NCBI GenBank assembly: GCA_001657395.1
Contig: LYSY01000001.1
Span: 434,001 to 498,000, forward strand
DNA: 64,000 bases
Reading direction: 5' to 3'
Source: Rhodospirillales bacterium BBD 1991-14
GTDB taxonomy: Bacteria; Pseudomonadota; Alphaproteobacteria; Kiloniellales; Kiloniellaceae
This document shows, piece by piece, positions 45,839 to 54,388 of the stretch. The notes under the pieces were generated by a model, which saw only the letters and a program-made list of their open reading frames with translations, had not been told where the DNA came from and did no database searches. Both the position numbers and the translations under genes were made by a program. Position 1 is the first letter of the stretch. Every line of letters starts with the position of its first letter.

Positions 45839-45868
45839 CCCGCTCCGGCGGCAGCCAATCGCGCGGAG

Positions 45869-46606
45869 TCAAATCGCCGGAAGGTCGTAGCCAAACCGAT
45901 CTGCCGTCGGACCGACAATGGGCAGGGCAAGGGCTATGTCTTGTTCGGAAAGGTTCTCGCGCCAACGCCCGACCCTGACGGTATGATCGGCCCGGGAAAG
46001 GGATCGCGAGGTCTTCGCCTCTTTGAAGCTGGCGTTATTTGTATTCTGCACCCGCTTTGCCCAGCTGGTGAGGGATCGCTCCTCGCGCGCCAGACCCAGG
46101 TTGTCGCAGATCCCCTCCGCGAAGGCGTAGGGGTCATGTATCATGTCCTCGAAACGCAGAACCGCGGCGATCGTTGCCACCTGTGAGAACCCTCGGGAAT
46201 TGATGAAGGTCCAGTGGTGGGCGCAGCGCTCGACCAACGGGCGATCCAGCCAGCCCCGCCAGTCCGGCGGACGCGGGTGATGCTTCCAGTTCCTTGAAAT
46301 TCCGACGCGAAGGGAGCTGATGGCATCCAGCGGGTGCCGAACGATCCAGAGAAAGCGCATGTTCGGCGCTCTATCGCGCAGGGCGGCGAGGGGAAAGGAA
46401 AGCCCGCTGTCAGGTTTGAAGCCTTCGCTCTCACAGGGAACCTTGAAGGCCAGCGGACTTGAAAAGTCGGCCCCGAAAACCTCCGCGAAGGGCGGTTCGC
46501 TACGGTAGCGATACTCCGGCTGGTGTTCGAAGAATTCTCCCAAGATCGATGTGCCGCTTCTGCCACAGCCGAGAACCATGATGGGAGGTGGAGGCTTGCC
46601 TTTCAT
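45869..46606 (-). CDS. Sulfotransferase family protein
   Basis: A 245-aa PAPS-dependent sulfotransferase. The 5'-phosphosulfate loop is IMVLGCGRSGTSILGEFF near residue 10, and the 3'-phosphate segment is FLWIVRHPLDAISSLRVGIS near 88. RWRENLSEQDIALALPIVG near the C-terminus is typical. The acceptor could be a polysaccharide, lipid or small molecule; none is indicated. It faces the opposite way to the surrounding backbone genes and interrupts the conserved nlpD-to-secDF neighbourhood, suggesting later insertion. The start at 46606 (MKGKPPPPIM) has only a weak ribosome-binding site. Confidence 0.88.
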   Translation of the reverse strand: MKGKPPPPIMVLGCGRSGTSILGEFFEHQPEYRYRSEPPFAEVFGADFSSPLAFKVPCESEGFKPDSGLSFPLAALRDRAPNMRFLWIVRHPLDAISSLRVGISRNWKHHPRPPDWRGWLDRPLVERCAHHWTFINSRGFSQVATIAAVLRFEDMIHDPYAFAEGICDNLGLAREERSLTSWAKRVQNTNNASFKEAKTSRSLSRADHTVRVGRWRENLSEQDIALALPIVGPTADRFGYDLPAI

Positions 46607-46813
46607 CGGATGGCTCTTGGGTAGCTGTAACCGTGCGGGAGATACGCTGTCAGTTCGGCAGCCTGTCAGCCCCTGTTGGCAGGGCGAAGACTCCCGTGGA
46701 GAGTGCCGCCGCTCACGGCCACAGTTCGACGCAGACCTGAGAGTGACGTCTGGCATTGTAGCGATTTGGCTGTGATTGTGTTCGCAAACTTGACCACTGG
46801 TAGGAGCAATAGG

Positions 46814-47140
46814 GTGCACGTCGTAATCTTCGAGGTGCGGCCGAAGGAGGGCCGCAAGCAGGACTATCTGGACATCGCCGCCTCGCTGCGCAGCGAGTTG
46901 GAGAAGATGGACGGCTTCATCTCGATCGAGCGCTTCGCCAGCCTGACCGACGAGGGAAAGATCCTGTCCCTGTCGTTCTGGCGCGATGAGGAGTCCCTGG
47001 TCCGCTGGCGCCACCACGCCGAACACCAGGCCGCCCAGGGCCGCGGACGCAACGAGATCTTTCAGGACTACCGCCTGCGGATCGCCTCGGTCATCCGCGA
47101 CTACGGCATGCACGACCGCAAGGAAGCGCCGCAGCCCTGA
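46814..47140 (+). CDS. Antibiotic biosynthesis monooxygenase-fold (ABM) protein
   Basis: A 108-aa ferredoxin-like alpha/beta protein of the ABM/dimeric barrel group. HVVIFEVRPKEGRKQDYLDI forms the first strand and helix, MDGFISIERFASLTDEGKIL the central strands, and SFWRDEESLVRWRHHAEHQA the characteristic W-x-D-x-E-x-x-x-x-W-x-x-H-x-x-H segment. The GTG start has AGGAG at 46802-46806. Function may be a small monooxygenase or only structural. It lies next to the sulfotransferase, divergently, and is followed by a palindromic repeat. Confidence 0.85.
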   Translation: MHVVIFEVRPKEGRKQDYLDIAASLRSELEKMDGFISIERFASLTDEGKILSLSFWRDEESLVRWRHHAEHQAAQGRGRNEIFQDYRLRIASVIRDYGMHDRKEAPQP

Positions 47141-47147
47141 CCCTCCA

Positions 47148-47243
47148 CCATGCTTCGAGACGGGCCTGCGGCCCTCCTCAGCATGAGGCCAAGTTGAAGC
47201 CTCACCCTGAGGAGGCGCGGCAGCGCCGTCTCGAAGGGTGCGG
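47148..47243. repeat. Intergenic palindromic repeat element
   Basis: Two arms of about 42 bases (47148-47188 and 47200-47243) are imperfect inverted copies: one reads tgcttcgagacgg ... cctcctcagcatgagg, the other cctcaccctgaggagg ... ccgtctcgaaggg. I recall this sequence type as a frequent dispersed palindrome at the ends of alphaproteobacterial genes. It lies just after the monooxygenase stop and at the 3' end of the DUF815 gene, so it probably terminates or protects both transcripts. Confidence 0.85.
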
Positions 47244-48119
47244 TCAGCCCTCCAGGCGTTTGCCGAGGCGGCCGGCGAGGTCCTGGATGAACTGCCAGGC
47301 GACGCGGCCGGAGCGCCCGCCGCGGGTGACCGCCCATTCCTTCGCCTCCGCACGCAACTGCTCCGGCGGCATCTCCAGGCCGTAGTGCTCGGCGTAGCCT
47401 GCGATCATCGCGAAGTAGGTATCCTGGTCGCAGTTGTGAAAGCCGAGCCAGAGGCCGAAGCGGTCGGAGAGGCTGACCTTTTCCTCCACCGCCTCGGAGG
47501 TATGGATGGCCGTGGAGCGCTCGTTCTCGATCATGTCCCGCGGCATCAGGTGGCGGCGGTTGGAGGTGGCGTAGAAGATCACGTTGGCCGGCCGGCCTTC
47601 GATGCCGCCCTCCAGCACCGCCTTCAGCGACTTGTAGCTCGCATCCCCGCCATCGAAGCTGAGGTCGTCGCAGAACAGCACGCAGGGTCGCTCGGTGCCG
47701 CGGAGCAACTGCAGGAGCCGCGGCAGGCTGGGAATGTCTTCTCGGTGGATTTCCACCAGAGCCAGCCGAGGGCCTGACGATGCCTCGGCGTTGACCCGGG
47801 CGTGGACGGCCTTGACCAGCGAGGACTTGCCCATGCCCCTGGCACCCCAGAGCAGGGCATTGTTGGCCGGGAGGCCCTGGGCGAAGCGGCGGGTGTTCTC
47901 GTACAAGGTCTCGGCCTGCCGCTCTATCCCTTGCAGAAGGACGAAGTCGACCCGATTTATCTGCAACACCGGCTCCAGCCGGTCGGCCTCGGGCTGCCAG
48001 ATGAAGCCGTCGGCAGCGCCGAGATCTACGCGCGAAGAAGGCGCCGGAGCGATTCGCTCCAAAGCCTCGGCGATGCGCTGGAGCAAGGGATCGAGGCGCT
48101 CACTGTCGGGTTTGTTCAT
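47244..48119 (-). CDS. DUF815 family AAA+ ATPase
   Basis: A 291-aa P-loop ATPase. Walker A ALLWGARGMGKSSLVKAVHA is near residue 88 and Walker B PCVLFCDDLSFDGGDASYKS near 130. SNRRHLMPRDMIENE near 168 and RFGLWLGFHNCDQDTYFAM near 202 are strong DUF815 blocks. Its biochemical role is not known. The start at 48119 (MNKPDSERLD) is chosen over a longer open frame because that is where charged, DUF815-like sequence begins. It normally lies near yajC-secDF in alphaproteobacteria, as here, divergent from yajC. Confidence 0.9.
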   Translation of the reverse strand: MNKPDSERLDPLLQRIAEALERIAPAPSSRVDLGAADGFIWQPEADRLEPVLQINRVDFVLLQGIERQAETLYENTRRFAQGLPANNALLWGARGMGKSSLVKAVHARVNAEASSGPRLALVEIHREDIPSLPRLLQLLRGTERPCVLFCDDLSFDGGDASYKSLKAVLEGGIEGRPANVIFYATSNRRHLMPRDMIENERSTAIHTSEAVEEKVSLSDRFGLWLGFHNCDQDTYFAMIAGYAEHYGLEMPPEQLRAEAKEWAVTRGGRSGRVAWQFIQDLAGRLGKRLEG

Positions 48120-48230
48120 GAATTTTCCAAAGAAATGCGGGCAAGAGATTGAATTTTTGCGCAAAAGCTAATACCTGCTTCGCGTGGGGTCAATCGGGTC
48201 CCGGCAGTTCTGAGCCTATCCCGGGTGGCG

Positions 48231-48258
48231 TTGCAATTCGCGGGCTTGCGGGTATAGT
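48231..48258 (+). promoter_or_regulatory. Promoter of yajC-secD-secF
   Basis: TTGCAA (48231-48236) and TATAGT (48253-48258) are 16 bases apart and about 35 bases before the yajC ATG. Both hexamers are close to the sigma-70 consensus. Confidence 0.6.
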
Positions 48259-48292
48259 CCGCCGGTCTGACTGCTCGGAAAAGGTCTAAATC

Positions 48293-48721
48293 ATGCTCAT
48301 TTCACCGGCCTACGCCCAGGCCGCAGGTGGCGGTGGAGCCGATCTCTTCACGTCCTTCCTGCCCATCATCCTGATCTTCGTGGTCTTCTACTTCCTGCTG
48401 ATCCGGCCTCAGCAGAAGAAGGTGAAGATGCACCGTGAAATGGTGCAGGCGCTGCGCCGCGGCGACAAGGTGGTCACCGCCGGCGGGTTGATCGGCACCG
48501 TGACCAAGGTTCTGAGCGATACCGAGGTTCAGTTGGAACTGGCGGAAGGGGTGCGGGTTCGGGCCATGCGCCATACAATCCAGGACGTGATGAGCCGCAC
48601 CGAGGCGGCGCCCAACAAGGGCGGCGCGCCGAAGGCGGCAAACGACGCGGGGGGCGACAAGCCGAAAAGCATCCTCGGCGGCCTCTTCGGCGGGGCCAAG
48701 CGGCCCAACGACAAGTCCTGA
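48293..48721 (+). CDS. yajC: Preprotein translocase subunit YajC
   Basis: Small single-span partner of SecDF, 142 aa. FLPIILIFVVFYFLLIRPQQ followed by KKVKMHREMVQALRRGDKVV and TAGGLIGTVTKVLSDTEVQL is fully diagnostic. The C-terminal 40 residues (APNKGGAPKAANDAGGDKP) are a flexible extension. First gene of yajC-secD-secF-Mth938. Confidence 0.97.
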   Translation: MLISPAYAQAAGGGGADLFTSFLPIILIFVVFYFLLIRPQQKKVKMHREMVQALRRGDKVVTAGGLIGTVTKVLSDTEVQLELAEGVRVRAMRHTIQDVMSRTEAAPNKGGAPKAANDAGGDKPKSILGGLFGGAKRPNDKS

Positions 48722-48778
48722 GAGACGCTTCCGCCGCAGTGCCTTAGAAGCCGCGACCCCTAGAAAGCGACGACGGTC

Positions 48779-50338
48779 ATGGTCAACATCCCACGCTGGC
48801 AAGTCATCCTGGTCATTCTGGTCGTTGTGGCGGGTTTCGCCTATGCCTCGCCCAATCTCCTGGGCGCCAGGGATGCGGAGAGCCTGCCGGGCTGGGTGCC
48901 GCACCAGCAGGTGAACCTGGGGCTCGATCTGCGCGGCGGCTCCTACCTCCTGCTTGAGGTCGATCTGCCGACGGTCTTCGAGGAGGACCGCGAAAACCTG
49001 GTCGAAGAACTGAAGGGCGCCCTGGCCCAACGCGGCGTCGAGGCGACGGACTGGGGGCTTTTCGGCCTGGCGGCAGGCTTCACGCTGGTCAATCCGGACG
49101 ACTCCGGGCGCGCGCGCCAGGCCATCGCCGAGACCATCCTGCGCAGTCTGGACATCGACAACAGCAGCGGCACCTTCCGGGTGACGATCTCCGAACAGGG
49201 GATCCGCGAGCGCGCCACCAACGTCGTCAACCAGGCGATGGAGGTGATCCGCCGGCGTATCGACGAGACCGGCACCAAGGAGCCCTCGATCCAGCGCCAC
49301 GGCGACGACCGTATCCTGATTCAGCTTCCCGGCGTCGAGGACCCGGAGCGCATCAAGGCACTGATCGGCGAGACGGCGGTGCTGAGCTTCCGCTTCGTCC
49401 ACGACAGCTTTACGACGGGCGGGCGTGTCCCGCCCTCGGTCGAGGTGCTGCCGGCCGACGAACCGGGGCCGGGTGAGCCCGATGCCTATCCGGTCAGCAA
49501 GCGCGTCATGGTCAGTGGCGACCGTCTGGTCGATGCCCAGCAGACCTTCCAGGACGGCCTGCCGGTCGTCAGTTTCCGCTTCGATACCCAGGGCGCCAAG
49601 CGCTTCGGCGACGCCACGACCGATAACGTCGGGCGGCTTTTCGCCATCGTTCTCGACGAGCGGGTGATCTCCGCGCCGCGGATCCGCGAGCCGATCATCG
49701 GCGGCAGCGGCGTGATCTCCGGCACCTTCACGATCCAGGAAGCGCAGGATCTGGCTCTGCTGCTACGGGCCGGCGCGCTGCCGGCGCCGATCAACTATCT
49801 GGAGGAGCGGACCGTGGGTCCGGGCCTGGGCGCCGACTCGATCCTGGCCGGCGAAATCGCCGCCGTGCTCGGCATGATCTTCGTGGTTGTCTTCATGGCG
49901 ACGATCTACGGCCTCTTCGGGGCCATGGCCAGCGTTGCGCTGCTGATCAACCTGGTGCTCATGCTGGCGGCGCTCTCGGTCCTGCAGGCGACGCTCACTC
50001 TGCCGGGGATTGCCGGCATCGTGCTGACCATCGGCATGGCGGTCGACGCCAACGTGCTGATCTTCGAGCGTATCCGCGAGGAGATGCGCAACGGCCGCGG
50101 ACCGGTCACGGCGGTCGACGCCGGCTACCGGCGCGCGCTGACCACCATCATCGACTCCAACGTGACGACGCTCATCGCCGCGCTGCTGCTGTTCAACTTC
50201 GGCTCCGGCCCCATCAAGGGGTTCGCTGTGACCCTGGCCATCGGGCTTCTGACCTCCATGTTCTCGGCCATCATGCTCACCCGCTCGCTGGTCATCCTCT
50301 GGCTGCGCCGGCGCCGGCCGCAGGCCCTGGCGATATAG
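48779..50338 (+). CDS. secD: Protein translocase subunit SecD
   Basis: Proton-driven partner of SecYEG that helps pull proteins through the membrane, 519 aa. GLDLRGGSYLLLEVDLPTVF near residue 42 begins the periplasmic P1 domain. RRRIDETGTKEPSIQRHGDD near 158 is conserved, and six helices follow from GEIAAVLGMIFVVVFMATIY. The proton-path segment AVDANVLIFERIREEMRNGR near 420 is intact. GAAAGCGACGACGGTC precedes the start. secF follows after 13 bases. Confidence 0.98.
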   Translation: MVNIPRWQVILVILVVVAGFAYASPNLLGARDAESLPGWVPHQQVNLGLDLRGGSYLLLEVDLPTVFEEDRENLVEELKGALAQRGVEATDWGLFGLAAGFTLVNPDDSGRARQAIAETILRSLDIDNSSGTFRVTISEQGIRERATNVVNQAMEVIRRRIDETGTKEPSIQRHGDDRILIQLPGVEDPERIKALIGETAVLSFRFVHDSFTTGGRVPPSVEVLPADEPGPGEPDAYPVSKRVMVSGDRLVDAQQTFQDGLPVVSFRFDTQGAKRFGDATTDNVGRLFAIVLDERVISAPRIREPIIGGSGVISGTFTIQEAQDLALLLRAGALPAPINYLEERTVGPGLGADSILAGEIAAVLGMIFVVVFMATIYGLFGAMASVALLINLVLMLAALSVLQATLTLPGIAGIVLTIGMAVDANVLIFERIREEMRNGRGPVTAVDAGYRRALTTIIDSNVTTLIAALLLFNFGSGPIKGFAVTLAIGLLTSMFSAIMLTRSLVILWLRRRRPQALAI

Positions 50339-50351
50339 GGGAGGGCGCAGC

Positions 50352-51299
50352 ATGGCACTGATCCGCAAGCTTCCTCTCGATCTCGGCCTCAACTTCGTCG
50401 GCAAGCGGGGCATGTTCCTGGTGATGTCGGCCTGTCTGATGCTGGGCTCGATCGGTCTCTTCTTCACCCAGGGGCTCAACTTCGGCGTCGATTTCCGCGG
50501 CGGCATCCTGATGGAGGTGCGCACCGACGGTCCTGCCAATCTGGCCGACCTGCGCAGCCGCGTCTCCGGCTTGGGGCTGGGCGAAGTCACGCTGCAGGAG
50601 TTCGGCGAACCGACCGACGTGCTGATCAACATAGAACGCCAGGAGGGCGCCCAGGAGGAGCAGATCCGGGCCATTGAACTGGTGCGCGGAGCCCTCGGCG
50701 AAGGGGTCGAGATCCGGCGTCAGGAGTTCGTCGGCCCGAAGGTGGGCGACGAACTGAAGCAGGCCGGCATTTTGGCCACCCTGCTGGCCCTGGCGGGGAT
50801 CGGCCTCTACATCTGGTTTCGGTTCGAGTGGCATTTCAGCGTGGCCGCGCTCGTCGCCCTGGCGCACGACGTGATCGCCACAATCGGCTTCTTCGCGCTG
50901 ACCCAGCTGGAGTTCAACCTCGCGACGCTCGCGGCCGTTCTGACCATTGCGGGCTACTCGATCAACGATACCGTCGTGATTTTCGACCGCGTGCGCGAGA
51001 CCCTGCGGCGCTACAAAAAGCTGCCGCTGGGCGAGGTTCTGAACCGCGCGCTCAATCTCACGCTGTCGCGCACCATCCTGACCTCGATGACCACGCTGCT
51101 GGCCCTGGGGGCGCTGTTCTTCTTCGGCGGCGCTGTCATCCAGGGCTTTACCTCCGGACTGATCTGGGGCGTGGTGATCGGCACCTATTCCTCCGTCGCT
51201 CTGGCGGTACCGCTGCTGTCCTACATGAAGCTGCGCCGCGGCGGCGAGGAGGACGAGGCCGAAGCCAAGCGCGAGGCCGCGCAGACCTCCACGTCCTGA
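50352..51299 (+). CDS. secF: Protein translocase subunit SecF
   Basis: Partner of SecD, 315 aa with six helices. LNFGVDFRGGILMEVRTDGP near residue 36, LAHDVIATIGFFALTQLEF near 172, and the SecD-like transmembrane segment AGYSINDTVVIFDRVRETLR near 200 are canonical. The C-terminal tail is charged. Directly downstream of secD, it is upstream of the Mth938-like gene. Confidence 0.98.
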   Translation: MALIRKLPLDLGLNFVGKRGMFLVMSACLMLGSIGLFFTQGLNFGVDFRGGILMEVRTDGPANLADLRSRVSGLGLGEVTLQEFGEPTDVLINIERQEGAQEEQIRAIELVRGALGEGVEIRRQEFVGPKVGDELKQAGILATLLALAGIGLYIWFRFEWHFSVAALVALAHDVIATIGFFALTQLEFNLATLAAVLTIAGYSINDTVVIFDRVRETLRRYKKLPLGEVLNRALNLTLSRTILTSMTTLLALGALFFFGGAVIQGFTSGLIWGVVIGTYSSVALAVPLLSYMKLRRGGEEDEAEAKREAAQTSTS

Positions 51300-51352
51300 C
51301 GCCGGGCCCAGGCGGGCGGTTCGGTAGTCGAGAGGAAAAGCTGAGGACAGCC

Positions 51353-51730
51353 ATGGACGTCACCCCTCTGGTCCCGGAGGGCCTTCAGATCATCGAGAGC
51401 TATGGCGGCGGCGGGTTCCGCGTCTCCGGCAAGCACTACAGCGGCCACACGCTGGTGCTGCCGGACCGCACGCTGGCCTGGACGCCGGGGGACATTGCCG
51501 CCCTGTCTCTGTCGGACTTCTCTGCTGTTGTGGCGGAGGGCACCGCCATCGAGGTCTTGCTTGTCGGCTGCGGGCCGGCGATGGTCTTCATCGACCCGGA
51601 CCTGCGCGAAGCGGTTCGGGCCCGGGGGCCGGCGCTGGAGCCCATGGATACCGGGGCCGCCTGTCGTACCTACAACGTCCTTGCCGCCGAAGGGCGCCCG
51701 GTTGCCGCGGCGCTGATCGCCGTCGACTGA
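51353..51730 (+). CDS. Mth938-like domain protein (DUF498)
   Basis: A 125-aa protein of the MTH938/NDUFAF3-type family. IIESYGGGGFRVSGKHYSGH near residue 13, the central EVLLVGCGPAMVFIDPDLRE near 66 and ALEPMDTGAACRTYNVLAAE near 90 are characteristic. The mitochondrial relative NDUFAF3 is a complex I assembly factor, and bacterial copies often follow secF. GAGGACAG precedes the ATG. Its exact bacterial role is unclear. A shared terminator separates it from sodB. Confidence 0.9.
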   Translation: MDVTPLVPEGLQIIESYGGGGFRVSGKHYSGHTLVLPDRTLAWTPGDIAALSLSDFSAVVAEGTAIEVLLVGCGPAMVFIDPDLREAVRARGPALEPMDTGAACRTYNVLAAEGRPVAAALIAVD

Positions 51731-51762
51731 TTGGGCCTGTCCTTAGCCGTCCAGCACACAAA

Positions 51763-51790
51763 AAGGGGCCCCGCAGGGCCCCTTGTCTTT
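51763..51790. terminator. Bidirectional terminator between Mth938-like gene and sodB
   Basis: AAGGGGCCC and GGGCCCCTT form a perfect 9-bp stem with a 4-base loop. On the minus strand it runs into TTTTTGTG, a good terminator for sodB; on the plus strand TGTCTTT follows, weaker but usable. Confidence 0.8.
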
Positions 51791-51813
51791 ACGGCACGGA
51801 AGCCTGAGGGCGG

Positions 51814-52416
51814 CTACTCGGCTGCGGCGCTCGCCACGTCCTCGAAGTTCGCGGCTGCGAAGTCCCAGTTCACCAGGTTGTCGAGGAACGCCTGGATGAA
51901 ATCCGGCCGCCGGTTCTGGTAGTCCAGATAGTAGGCGTGCTCCCAGACGTCGCAGGTCAGAAGCGGCGTCTGGCCGTTGGTCAGCGGCGTTTCCGCATTG
52001 CCCGAGGTGACGATCTTCAGGCCGCCGTTGTCTTTCACAAGCCAGACCCAACCGCTGCCGAACTGGCCGACGCCAGCGGCCTTGAACTGCTCCTTGAAGG
52101 CATCCAGGCTGCCGAAGGCTGCATCGATGGCTTGCGCCAGAGCGCCGTCCGGCGCACCGCCGCCGGCGGGCTTCATGGAATTCCAGAAGAAGGTGTGGTT
52201 CCAGATCTGCGCGGCCTGGTTGAAGAGCCCGCCCGTGCTGGAGGCAATGATTTCCTCCAGGGTCTTTTCCTCATCGGCGGTGCCGGCAATCAGCTCGTTC
52301 AGCTTGTTCACATAGGCCGCATGGTGCTTGCCGTGGTGGAAGCTGAGGGTGTTTGCGGAGTAGTGCGGCTCCAGGGCGTCCTGGGCGTAGGGCAGGGGGG
52401 GAAGCTCGAAGGCCAT
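51814..52416 (-). CDS. sodB: Superoxide dismutase (Fe type)
   Basis: Detoxifies superoxide in the cytoplasm, 200 aa. Metal ligands are in TLSFHHGKHHAAYVNKLNEL near residue 24, NQAAQIWNHTFFWNSMKP near 68 and TCDVWEHAYYLDYQNRRPDF near 158. The Gln two residues before IWNH, rather than a Gln in the FGSGW segment alone, points to the iron form. GAAAGAAAGAGAG precedes the ATG. A 7-bp dyad lies about 60-80 bases upstream. Confidence 0.96.
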   Translation of the reverse strand: MAFELPPLPYAQDALEPHYSANTLSFHHGKHHAAYVNKLNELIAGTADEEKTLEEIIASSTGGLFNQAAQIWNHTFFWNSMKPAGGGAPDGALAQAIDAAFGSLDAFKEQFKAAGVGQFGSGWVWLVKDNGGLKIVTSGNAETPLTNGQTPLLTCDVWEHAYYLDYQNRRPDFIQAFLDNLVNWDFAAANFEDVASAAAE

Positions 52417-52475
52417 GCCGTCTCTCTTTCTTTCGGTCGCTTGTGACTTTGAAGTTTGGCGTTCGTTCGTACAGG

Positions 52476-52495
52476 CGTGATCTCTCCTGATCACG
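52476..52495 (-). promoter_or_regulatory. Inverted repeat upstream of sodB
   Basis: CGTGATC and GATCACG form a perfect 7-bp dyad around six bases, 60-80 bases upstream of the sodB ATG. It could be an operator or a leader hairpin. No regulator can be named from sequence. The remaining gap to 52702 shows nothing else clear. Confidence 0.35.
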
Positions 52496-52702
52496 AGAGC
52501 CCTGATACTCGGTGAATTAGGAATCGCTGACGGGATTTCCAGCGGAATCGGCCACAAAAGCCGACAATCAACGCGACCGGATCAGTGACCAGACCAAAGG
52601 CCGGTCTGAAGGTTTCGCGCGGTCGGAGTCACCGCATCAACGGTGCGTTTTCGTGACGGCTCTGTGACGGTCCCGGCAGGCCGACGCGTCAGAAGGCGCC
52701 GG

Positions 52703-53371
52703 TCAGTCGGTCGGTTCTGCCGAAGCGGGCAGGCTGCTCAGATAGGTAGCCACGGCATCGCGTTCCGGGCGGACGCGCTCGCCCGGCGGCTCGGCCGCCG
52801 TGCCGATGTAAATGAAGCCGATGATGTGCTGGTCGCCGGGGACGCCGAGCGCTGCCTTGACGGCGTCGTTGTAAGCCGGCCACTCGGTCAGCCACTGTGC
52901 GGAGAAGCCCAGCGCAACGGCGGCATTCAGAATGTTGGTGCAGACGGCGCCGCAGGACAGCAGCTGCTCGATCTCCGGGACCTTGTGCTGCCGGTTGAGC
53001 CGGCTGCTGACGACGATAAAGCCCGGCGCCCGCTGCGGGCGGTTGCGCTCGAAGGCCACCTGCTTCTCGTTCGCCTCTGGAAACCTGGCCAGGAACTCGC
53101 CCGCCAGGACCTCGCCGAGCTCAGCCTGCGCCTGCTTGTCGAGCACTTGCAGGCGCCAGGGGCCGATCTTGCCGTGATCCGGCACGCGGATGCCTGCCGT
53201 GAGGATCAGGTCCATCTGGTCCCGGCCGGGACCCGGCTCTCCCAGCTGGTTGGCGACCACCGACCGCCGGGTCAGCAGCAGGTCGATCAGATCCCGCTCC
53301 AAAGTGATGCGGCCCGCTGTCAGGCTGTCGTTCTTGCTGTCCTGGTCCTCTGCAATGCTTGCACCCGCCAT
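52703..53371 (-). CDS. Nitroreductase family protein
   Basis: A 222-aa FMN-dependent oxidoreductase. LLLTRRSVVANQLGEPGPGR near residue 30 provides the FMN-phosphate arginines, DLILTAGIRVPDHGKIGPWR near 53 the family core, and SCGAVCTNILNAAVALGFSA near 133 the second FMN segment; DQHIIGFIYIGTAAEPP closes the fold. It is of the short YdjA type and may reduce quinones, nitro compounds or flavins. It is transcribed toward sodB. Substrate is unknown. Confidence 0.9.
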   Translation of the reverse strand: MAGASIAEDQDSKNDSLTAGRITLERDLIDLLLTRRSVVANQLGEPGPGRDQMDLILTAGIRVPDHGKIGPWRLQVLDKQAQAELGEVLAGEFLARFPEANEKQVAFERNRPQRAPGFIVVSSRLNRQHKVPEIEQLLSCGAVCTNILNAAVALGFSAQWLTEWPAYNDAVKAALGVPGDQHIIGFIYIGTAAEPPGERVRPERDAVATYLSSLPASAEPTD

Positions 53372-53522
53372 GGGTCCTCACTCTTTCCTGCCGTTCCTGG
53401 GGCTCGGACGCCTGCCGGGCCGCCTCCGTTGCTTGACAAGATAGGGACGCCGCCCAGTTTTGCAATTGCGAATGATTCGCAAATGGTCGCTTGGCCAGGG
53501 ATATCGGGCGATGCCGCAGAGT

Positions 53523-53550
53523 GCCGGGGCCGGGACTGTTCAGCCCCGGC
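53523..53550 (-). terminator. Hairpin after the PuuD-like gene
   Basis: GCCGGGGC and GCCCCGGC form an 8-bp stem with a 12-base loop about 35 bases after the PuuD-like stop (minus strand). No T-run follows. Confidence 0.35.
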
Positions 53551-53584
53551 CTCGGAAACAAGACGCTTTGCAGAAAAGAGGCCT

Positions 53585-54181
53585 CTAGAACAGGTTCTGC
53601 GCCGACACCATGGCAAAGAGCATGGGCACCGACAGCAGCGTGTTGGTGCGTGAGAACAGCATGGCGGTGCGGGCTGACTTGGCCTTGGTGTCCGCATCCG
53701 CCTCGACGATGCCGAGGGCGCGCTTCTGGTTCGGCCAGATGACGAACCAGACGTTGATGAACATGATGGTGCCCAGCCACATGCCGATGCCGATCATGGT
53801 GTGCTTGGGCACGCCGTCGGTGAGGCCCAGCAGGTAGGCCTCGACGAGATAGCCGTTGAAGCCGGCCAGGATGATGCCGGTGACGATGGTCGCCATCGCG
53901 CCCCAGCGGAACCACCAGAGCGCGGCCGGGGCAATCACCTTGCCGATTGCCGGCTTCTGTTCGTCCGGGATGTTCGGCATATTGGGGATCTGAACGAAGT
54001 TGAAGTACCACAGCAGTCCGATCCACATGACACCGCTGATCACGTGAAGCCAGCGGAACACAAAAGCACCGAAGCTATATCCGTCGTAGCCCTGCATGCC
54101 GGCATAGATCAGCGCCAGGATGACCGCCAAGACAAAACCCGAAATCACCGTGTTGCGTAAAGACGTCAGTATGCCAGCCAT
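53585..54181 (-). CDS. PuuD-like membrane protein (urate oxidase N-terminal domain only)
   Basis: A 198-aa membrane protein with about five helices: NTVISGFVLAVILALIYAGM, FVFRWLHVISGVMWIGLLWY, WWFRWGAMATIVTGIILAGF, KHTMIGIGMWLGTIMFINVW and the final hydrophobic stretch. The RWLHVISGVMWIGLLWYFNF segment matches the N-terminal membrane domain of PuuD urate hydroxylase. The C-terminal cytochrome c part of PuuD is absent, and no purine genes are nearby, so urate oxidation is not assured. It may instead be a haem- or quinone-binding membrane protein. Divergent from the NDUFAF6-like gene. Confidence 0.75.
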   Translation of the reverse strand: MAGILTSLRNTVISGFVLAVILALIYAGMQGYDGYSFGAFVFRWLHVISGVMWIGLLWYFNFVQIPNMPNIPDEQKPAIGKVIAPAALWWFRWGAMATIVTGIILAGFNGYLVEAYLLGLTDGVPKHTMIGIGMWLGTIMFINVWFVIWPNQKRALGIVEADADTKAKSARTAMLFSRTNTLLSVPMLFAMVSAQNLF

Positions 54182-54388
54182 AGGGTCCCCTCCATATTTC
54201 CGCCGGGCAGACCTGCCGCGAGGCAGAGATCAGCATGGTTCTTTACTTGAAACGACTAAGCAACTTGTTGCCCAGCCATTTGGATTCGCTGTGAAAAATA
54301 TTAGAGCCCGCTTGAACCCTTGCCAAGAGGCGCCCCGAAGTGCCCGCCAAAGCGCCGACCGAAGGCTTGCCCGACCGGCCCGCCGGCC

